Source of the DNA: Rhodosorus marinus
Taxonomy: Eukaryota > Rhodophyta > Stylonematophyceae > Stylonematales > Stylonemataceae
DNA: 64,000 bases
Reading direction: 5' to 3'
Assembly (NCBI GenBank): GCA_029953675.1
Contig: JAMWBK010000002.1
Location: 992,001-1,056,000 of the forward strand
Shown here one piece after another: positions 57,460 through 64,000 of the stretch. Both the position numbers and the translations under genes were made by a program. How positions within the stretch are numbered: the first letter of the stretch is position 1; each line of letters opens with the position of its first letter. The notes under the pieces are model-generated. The model was not told the DNA's origin. It ran no database searches and worked only from the letters and a program-made list of their open reading frames with translations.

Positions 57460-58755
57460 TCAGGGAATGTATTGTGCGGAATGCAAAGAGTTCTGCATTC
57501 TGACCCGGTGGTCTTGGCGCCTTCGTCTCGAGACCAGGACTGCGAACAGGGTAGCGATTCCAAAGGTGAGGAACAGCACTCCGATGAGCAGTCCTGCCTT
57601 CGTACCCAGCGTCAGAGTTGCTATTGCCTCCACCCAGTCCTTCGCCAAGGAGATTAGAATTTCGATGGTTATCAGGCCGATGATCACCATTTCTAGGTCC
57701 GACGAATGCTTGAACTGAAGTTCTTGGCTCAAGAGATCGTACAATTCTCTAACCATATCGAGCCGCTTGAATAAAAACTCTGCCCTTTGTCTGACGTCGA
57801 GATACTTTGCTGCTGCCGAATACAGCCATTCGTGGGTCTCGTAGTCCCAGAAGTAGTCAGGCGTATCCAGTAAGTCTGCGTACAGGTAGACATTGTGCCT
57901 ATCTAAGAAAAGGCGCCCCACGTTCTTTTGCACGTCTCGCCTAGAGGCGGATATTTTGCCGTTCATGGCTAGCTCTTTTGGCAAATATCTAGTCTCCATA
58001 ATAGTTTCCTGGACAGATCTCTCAAACGTAGCCAGTTTAACACTCTGAGCGAGCGCATGAGACAGTGCAAGCCGTTCAAGGATCGTCTCCTGTTATTTAG
58101 AAAGGTGATTGATCTCAATCAGCTTTGTCTGAAAGCTTTCAATGTTACCGTTGAGCTGGAGACTCACTTCACTGTCGACGCCAATGGTCAACTTCACGGC
58201 TTCGTTCGTGATTCCCGGCGTGGAGTCGTACTCATACCGAAACTCATCCCCCTCCGGCTCCCTTAGCGGGGAAAGTTGGAACCTCTTCAAGTCCCTGAGC
58301 ATGACCTGTTCGCTGCCAACGTCCATGCCCCATATTACAACAGAACCATACGGGAATACGAACACTGACTCCTCGGATCGTTCTTGGTTTCTGAAATGGA
58401 CTGAATCATCGAAGGTGAGGACCTCAGCTGACGGCTCCCGCTTGAGGAAGTCCACGACATCCTCCAAATCAAACTCCTCGCACGTACAATAGGATCCAAC
58501 CCTCCCAACTTCGTCAGCAGTTACCCTCCTCGACCTTTGAGATTTAAGTCTCCTCTGCCTGACCGAAGGACCACCACCACTTGAACTTTTGCCTTTAGGT
58601 CCGTCTTTGCGATACCCGTCCCGTGATTTTCCACCCCCCTGATCAGCAGTTCCCGAGCTCCAAACCTCACCCTTGTTAACCGGACGACTGGACATCACCA
58701 CACAGCGCCGCCGACTTAGGAATCCAGGACTTGTAGCAGCTACAAATAAGGTCAT
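57460..58755 (-). CDS. RMND1/RMD1 (DUF155) family protein
   Basis: Two exons (58168-58755, 57460-58089) encode 405 residues. DUF155 hallmarks run in order: a TCEEFDLEDVVDFLK region, FVFPYGSVVIWGM, DEFRYEYDSTPGITNEAVKL, LALSHALAQSVKLATFE joined by the splice, MNGKISASRRDVQKNVGRLFLDRHNVYLYADLLDTPDYFWD, RLDMVRELYDLL, and a C-terminal membrane anchor (LIGVLFLTFGIATLFAVLV) followed by RRRR. The N-terminus (FLSRRRCVVMSSRP) is basic and could be an organellar signal. Yeast Rmd1/Sif2 and human RMND1 belong here; human RMND1 supports mitochondrial translation. The donor at 58167 (GTGAGT) was preferred over a nearer GTAACA because it keeps phase 0. Confidence 0.93.
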
Positions 58756-59629
58756 CGTCTACAGAATTTGGCGTGCTGCCAAAAAAAAAAAAAAAAAAAA
58801 AGACCCCAAAACAGCAACCCAAAACCTCCAAGCTCCCCAGACAAAGGCACACGACAAACCTCCGTCTGTACAACCTAGCGCGGCAGGCTCTCCCTCCTCT
58901 GAGGATAAACTAAACGTCTCCTCGCCCTCGCTTCCTACTGTCTCAACACCTTGCCCACTCGTTCACAATAAAACGTGAAACAAATACACAACCCCACCCC
59001 CGATTTCCCCAAGAAAACAAACTTCCAACCATACCAGACAGCAGAAAATAGCACGTAGGCCTATTTGAACCCATACCTAACAACCCAGAAACGCTCCTAG
59101 TTGACCATGGCTACCCCCATTCCATCCACCCCAAAGACCTCCCCCATTGTCACTTAGATTTCTTCGAGACGAGACTTTGTTCGCGACCTTTATCCCCATC
59201 CTCCGTACAATGATTGAATACTTCATTTAATTATTGAAATTAAAATAATATAATGACTGATTTGTCAGACTCGGGTCTCCTGGTGGTTGCGGGTTGTAGC
59301 TTGTGGAGGCTAGTGGAGGCTTGTCGAGCCCTGTAGAGAAGCATTAGGAGGTACTTAATAAGCTATGGTCTGGAAAAAGCGTCTGATCCTTCCCCTTTTG
59401 GGCCTGAGAGTTTCTCTCATGCGTTTGGCGCCTTCCGCAGGGGGTTTCCTGTTCAGGAATTGGACGTGACTTGGAGAAGAGGTACCTGGAAGAGCATATA
59501 TGCTTTTCGAAGTGAGGCAATCTAGTGACTGAGGAAGAGCGAGAACGGCATGTGCTTTCAAAACCTAAGTTCGCTCAGACACCGTGTCATATGTAGTGTG
59601 ATCCCTGGGGCTTCAGTAGGGTTTTGGCC

Positions 59630-59660
59630 ACCATCTTGGCGGGTAATCCGCCAAGATGGT
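59630..59660. repeat. Perfect 13-bp hairpin
   Basis: ACCATCTTGGCGG (59630-59642) and its exact reverse complement CCGCCAAGATGGT (59648-59660) are separated by GTAAT. Confidence 0.85.
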
Positions 59661-61520
59661 CGACCTGTACAGTGAATTTTTTTTTGGACGGATCGCTTGT
59701 GCGATTTTGAGTGGTAGAGTAGAGGATTAGGTTTGGAAGGGAGGGAAGGTCTGAACCGAATGGTGACTGTCAGCAGTTGTTGCTTATAGCCACGCTTGTG
59801 GGTTCTATCTTGGAGAATGGGCTCAAACATCTTCAACTCCAGTGTATGATTGCTTCCATTTGCTCCGGACGGATTGCTGGACGGAGTGGACTGATGTAGT
59901 AGAGGATTTGCTTCGGCATGGATGAAGATCCTGAATAGAATGGTGATCCTCAGCTGAAATTATTTGTCGTCCTCCGCAGGTTGCTCTTCGTCACTTCGCG
60001 TGAACGGTTGTCATGAATCTCAGCCGGGGGGGGGAGGGCGCATCTACTTTCGCTCGCGAGCTTAACCTTTCCCAAGTGATGAACCCGAACGTATCCGAGC
60101 TGTCCCACACCAAAGTCGGATTTCAGCGGGAATATCATCAGCCCAAGATTGCCGTGGGCAAAATCCGATTCATCATCTCTCCCATGTCCTATGCCGCCAT
60201 CGAATCCCTCCCTCGAATCTCAACGGAAAACTCGGAGACAATTGATCTCTCCGTTTTTTCATTCTCTCTTCTTCGAGCCACCCTTCGAGTTGGACAACGG
60301 ATAAGGATTCCCTTTTCCGAATGCGACCAGTTCGAGCATTCAGCCGTCCCTACGCCGATAAGGGAGTCTGTTCAGAAGCAATGGAAGCTATTCTAAAGCT
60401 TCTTTTGCCCCTCCCTCAATCCTGCTGCCAGTCGCGCAGCGCGAGCCGCGGAAAGGCGCCGTATAGCGGAAACTCTACTAGCCGACGTTAAGCAATGGCG
60501 CCCTCAAAAAAAAATCTACCCCATCCAAACATGAAAATTAGATACGTATATCGTATATATGACAAAGTATTTAAATTAAGAAAACTTCTTTAACCAAAAT
60601 ATTTCTTTCATTAAACAACAAACGATACTACCCTAATTACCCACTTCCCGACCGTCCGCCACCTGAAATCTGGATTCTTTACAGATTTGGGTAGAAACAT
60701 TCCAGAAATATCTTTTTTCCTATTCGGAAGACGATTAGTGGCCAATAGGGGAAGATAATAACTTATCCGAAACCAATGATCATACAAGATCTATTCCCAG
60801 GGACCAGTTATTTCTTAACACACGCCATGTCCCATCTTAAACGGAGAATGATTTTTTTTTCTCTTTTTGATTACCTAATGCATTTTTTTTTCCGCGAATT
60901 CCCTTGTCATTGTCCAACCCACGCCCACCCACGCCCACCCACCCCTCCTTCTTTCTCTCAATATCCCCATACGTACCAAAATCTATCATAAGACACGAGA
61001 AAAATGTACATCCTCGTTTTTGAATGCTTCTGGAAAGGCCTTCTAGACGGACCCGCCTCACGCTCGGGGGCAAACTACCCCTAAAACGAAAACTTTTACG
61101 GCATATCTCAGATATTGTCCTACAAGCACATGCAGAGGGATTTTTTTTTTGAATCCAGTTTCCTGAAAAATCCAGGAAACCGTTTTTCAATCCAAAACAA
61201 TTCAGTCAAAAAACATAAAAACAATATTTTAAATATTTATTAGATACGAGTAGATTGATATTCAATCACAAAACGATTCAGGATATTTTGCAACGGTGGG
61301 GGGGGGTTTCTACATACCTTTTTCTTCGTGGAGATCGAGGCCTTGATATTTTTTTCTTTTTTCTTGTTTGTCGTTCGTACGTATGGCCCCCAACGATGAG
61401 AGTCGTTATTTGCTTTTTTGAGGCAGTTGGCTCGATTTGACTATTTTTCTTTAAAAAAAAAATTTTCCTCAATGGAAAGAGTGTCTTTTCCTGGTCAATG
61501 GCTTCGTCCGATCTGGAGGG

Positions 61521-61530
61521 TATATAAAGG
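61521..61530 (+). promoter_or_regulatory. TATA box of the CP12 gene
   Basis: TATATAAAGG lies about 146 bp upstream of the CP12 start codon and is the clearest TATA element in the window. The distance leaves room for an approximately 110-nt 5' UTR with a (GT)n run at about 61637-61650. Confidence 0.55.
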
Positions 61531-61666
61531 CGGGGATATGCTGGGGGATGGTGTTTTAAGGGTAAGGAGAAGGGTGCGAGTAAAGTTGCAGTTGTATGTG
61601 TGGGTGCTCTTTGTGTAATTTACTGTTGTTTGTAGTGTGTGTGTGTGTGTTTATTGTGTGGAAAAA

Positions 61667-62346
61667 ATGGTTGGATTTGTGAACACTATTGCGACTCCGG
61701 TTCAGGGTGCGAAGCGGGCGAGCTGCGCTTCGGCCTCCAGGAGGATGGTTGTCGTGTATAACAAGGAGATGATCAGAGACAAGATTGCGGTAAGTGCTTG
61801 ATATCAGCTGAGCGTATTGTTTTGCTTCTGGTGGTGGATCTGCTCGAGGGGTCCCGGTTGTGTGCGATCGTGTGGTGATTGCTCTTTTTATTTGGGTTGC
61901 ATATGTGGTGCTTTGTTTTGTTCATCTGGGCGTCTGGGCTTTGGTTTGATTGGCTGGTTGAGGCTAGTGCTAGGGCTGGGGATAGGATCATAGATAATGA
62001 AACTCTCGGATTCGAGGATACTGGTTCCTGACGGAGAGGTTCTTTTTTGATCGGATTATTGCAGGCCGCTGTGAAGGAAGCAAGCGAGAAGTCTGACAAG
62101 TTTGGAAAGCAATCCCAGGAGGCTGCCGTTGCATGGTAAGTTTCCAATTGAGCACGAGTTATCTGACCAAGCCGATTCGGTCGATGGTAAGCTGACGTCG
62201 GATATATTGCGTGTAATAGGGACGTTGTCGAAGAGCTCAGCGCCGAGCTCTCTCACGAGAAGGCCAATGACCCGAAGGCGGATCCTTTGGACGTGTACTG
62301 CGAAGAGTCGCCGGAGGCTGATGAGTGCCGTACTTATGAAGATTAG
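61667..62346 (+). CDS. CP12: CP12, plastid GAPDH/PRK-linking regulatory protein
   Basis: Three exons (61667-61789, 62065-62135, 62220-62346) encode 106 residues. The first about 35 residues (rich in Ala, Ser, Arg; ASCASASRRMVV) look like a plastid transit peptide. The mature part has the CP12 core AWDVVEELSAE (residues 64-74) and the C-terminal CEESPEADECRTYED with the Cys92-Cys101 pair that inserts into GAPDH. In most CP12 proteins another cysteine pair sits just before AWD; here that segment reads DKFGKQSQEAAVAWD without cysteine. By family, oxidised CP12 ties GAPDH and phosphoribulokinase into an inactive complex in the dark. A TATA box lies at 61521. Confidence 0.96.
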
Positions 62347-64000
62347 AAGTCGATTAAAGTGATCTGATTCCTTTGTTAACATTGCAAGTCCGCAAACTTG
62401 TATCGGACCTCTTCCCATGGAACCAGGAGGTTGAATATGAGTTTGAACGTGTCAACACACTGAGAGCTTTTGTTGAGCTGAGCTGCGTCCGCCCTAACCG
62501 TGTCCACCGCAAAATCCTCTCAAGTACTAGACTCCGCTTTCCTTCAGGGCTGCATCGGGTGTTTAAGCACATCAGCGACGGCTTAGATGACGAATTATAA
62601 CTGAACCTTCACTGCAGGCCACTACAACCTAGAGTGAGATGGACAGATGGCTTTCGGGGACTTCTTTTGTTCAAAGTTCGCAAGCTACGCGCCCTTCCCC
62701 CCGGTGTGTCGTATTTCTTGCATTACTGTTACGCACAAGTATGTATGTTTATTTTTTTTGTCTCTGCGGCAGCAACTGCACAGCTCCGACAAGCATTGGT
62801 GCGCTCTGATTCGAATAGAAGCGCGGACTCCAGAAGGTAGCAAGAATCCCTGGCAGCACCAGATGCAAATCAAGAGAGAGGGTTTTGATGGTTGTTCTTG
62901 GCATGAAAGGTTTCTTCTTTGTTTGCTTGTTGTCACCGCGGAATATGAAATCTTCACCGAAACCTAGATCCAGTGAATGGATGATGACGACAGATAACGA
63001 GTGCACGTGCATGACGAGTCATTACTGGGCAGCGCGCAGCAAATCCGTCCATACTCGCCATCAACCAAGTGTGCTGGGCCTCCACAGGCAATCCGCAAAA
63101 AGATCAAATTCGTACAAGCGGGGAAAGCAAAGGAGGTGGGAGCATCCACAAAAACTGCTCTGTCTAGATGTTCCACATTATGGCTCATCGTAACTCCGTC
63201 GACGCGCTGAGAACTGACAGACCTCCTCTCTCAACCAGATCCATCCAAGCGGCCCCTCCCCCACCCACCCCCTCTGTCCCAAATGCAGCTACTTTAGTTC
63301 CAAACTGTCCCAATCCCCGCTACAACGCGTGTCTATCAACAATTGGATGCAATCAGGATAGAGTTCGTTATTTAGAAATAGTTTCTACAAGTACGTCAAC
63401 TCAAATGAATATATATATTCATATTTTTCAGATAACTGGAGCAATTGTCAAAATTTGGGATTAGTTCTGTTTAGATTTTGGATTTAGCTTAAGGAGCTTG
63501 TTGATGTTTTGGGGCAGGTGCATCGAAGTGTTTACCCTAGGGCAAGAGTTTATGATGAGAACGGGACGGAAGAGAGATGCGTTCGACTGGTTCTGAGATT
63601 TCTCGAATAGAGGACCAGGTACCCCACTGTCCTGGGATCAAGTTTGTGCATTTTTGGGCTTGTTTGATCGCTTGACGAAAGGCAGGTTTGGGCTGGTGGT
63701 GGAGGGTCAGACCGCATTCCCTGCTGTATGATGTGGAACGCGTAGGGTTTGTTGGACAGCAAAGGCTGGGAATCTTGAACAATTTCGATGCTAGTGTGGG
63801 TGTGTGTAGTGAGTTAAATCTTTCAAGTGAACTACGATGATGTAGGATCACGGCCGTTGGGGCAGCCTTGCGTGCAAAGCTGTATAGACTTTTCTGAGTG
63901 CCGGGGCAAGGACGAGGTGTTCTTCTCGGTGGCCAGGAATGAACGTCCTCAGAGGCGTACTCGGCGACGAAATATCGCTCCTTCAGTATGAGCTCAGAAG
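62347..64000. other. Right end, no supportable gene
   Basis: Several frames of 70-105 codons overlap on both strands without a recognisable domain. A possible plus-strand exon after the AG at about 63846 would encode PCVQSCIDFSECRGKDEVFF before a stop near 63990, but it cannot be tied to a family or to a partner exon. Confidence 0.3.

Larger units (their letters stand above)
58756..61666. other. Intergenic region upstream of CP12
   Basis: No gene I can confidently support. It holds an A-run of about 20 (58780-58800), a C-rich tract (58991-59010, G-rich on the RMND1 sense strand), a 13-bp perfect hairpin (59630-59660), two related stretches containing GTAGAGGATT... (about 59715 and 59897), and the CP12 TATA box at 61521. 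Confidence 0.4.

Noticed and set aside
60013-60396. 127-codon plus-strand frame from a true ATG
   Set aside because: Composition is plausible but there is no recognisable domain, and overlapping frames exist on the other strand. Left unannotated for lack of evidence.
62647-62967. 106-codon plus-strand frame downstream of CP12
   Set aside because: No domain, contains splice-like GT/AG sites and T-runs, and cannot be joined to neighbours convincingly.

Overview
The window is nuclear DNA from a photosynthetic eukaryote, most likely a unicellular alga. The evidence is split genes with short GT-AG introns (about 45-195 bp), about half G+C, a plastid CP12, a plastid-type ABC half-transporter with a transit-like N-terminus, and standard eukaryotic housekeeping genes (RBX1, GPN3, DNAJA-type Hsp40, RMND1/RMD1, FAM136A-like, CNX2/MoaA). 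A red alga is my best guess from the overall mix, but nothing here proves the lineage. All exon models were built by hand from reading frames, splice signals and family knowledge. Exon sums were checked for frame, but no alignment or RNA evidence was available.

Layout. 1-7.2 kb: 3' part of a DNAJA-type co-chaperone, an 11-exon CPA2/KEA-type cation/H+ antiporter with a signal peptide and an EF-hand, and, convergent with it, a 5-exon fusion of a zeta-toxin-type P-loop kinase to a glutaredoxin-like domain. 7.2-10.6 kb: gene-poor, with a 112-bp tandem duplication. 10.6-20.8 kb: four paralogous secreted S1A serine proteases in one orientation, each with one intron at the same place, separated by 1.7-2.4 kb spacers holding a 43-bp-arm inverted repeat and two tRNA-like repeats. 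21.5-27.2 kb: Nudix/CoA-pyrophosphatase-like gene and a 9-exon ABCD-type transporter. 27.2-31.1 kb: no supportable gene. 31.1-32.0 kb: a small protein that is only a degenerate first Clp/Hsp100 ATPase module. 32-38 kb: no supportable gene, but a perfect 21-bp hairpin and two tandem duplications. 38-44 kb: RBX1, GPN3, FAM136A-like and MoaA/CNX2. 44.8-47.7 kb: an internally deleted Ty1/copia LTR retrotransposon carrying a 1.1-kb near-perfect internal palindrome. 48.7-58.8 kb: UVR-ApaG protein, GT4 glycosyltransferase, a divergent protein-kinase-like protein with a plastid/Tat-like leader, and RMND1/RMD1 (DUF155). 61.7-62.3 kb: CP12 with a TATA box. The last 1.6 kb shows no gene I can support.

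The genes do not form one pathway; this is an ordinary mixed nuclear neighbourhood. Several encode plastid or organelle functions: CP12 (Calvin-cycle regulation), the ABC transporter, CNX2 (molybdenum cofactor, mitochondrial in known eukaryotes), RMND1 and possibly the kinase-like protein. The most unusual items are the kinase-glutaredoxin fusion, the single-module Clp-like ATPase, the foldback copia element, CP12 without its N-terminal cysteine pair, and a recurring G-rich tract on the sense strand upstream of many start codons on both strands.
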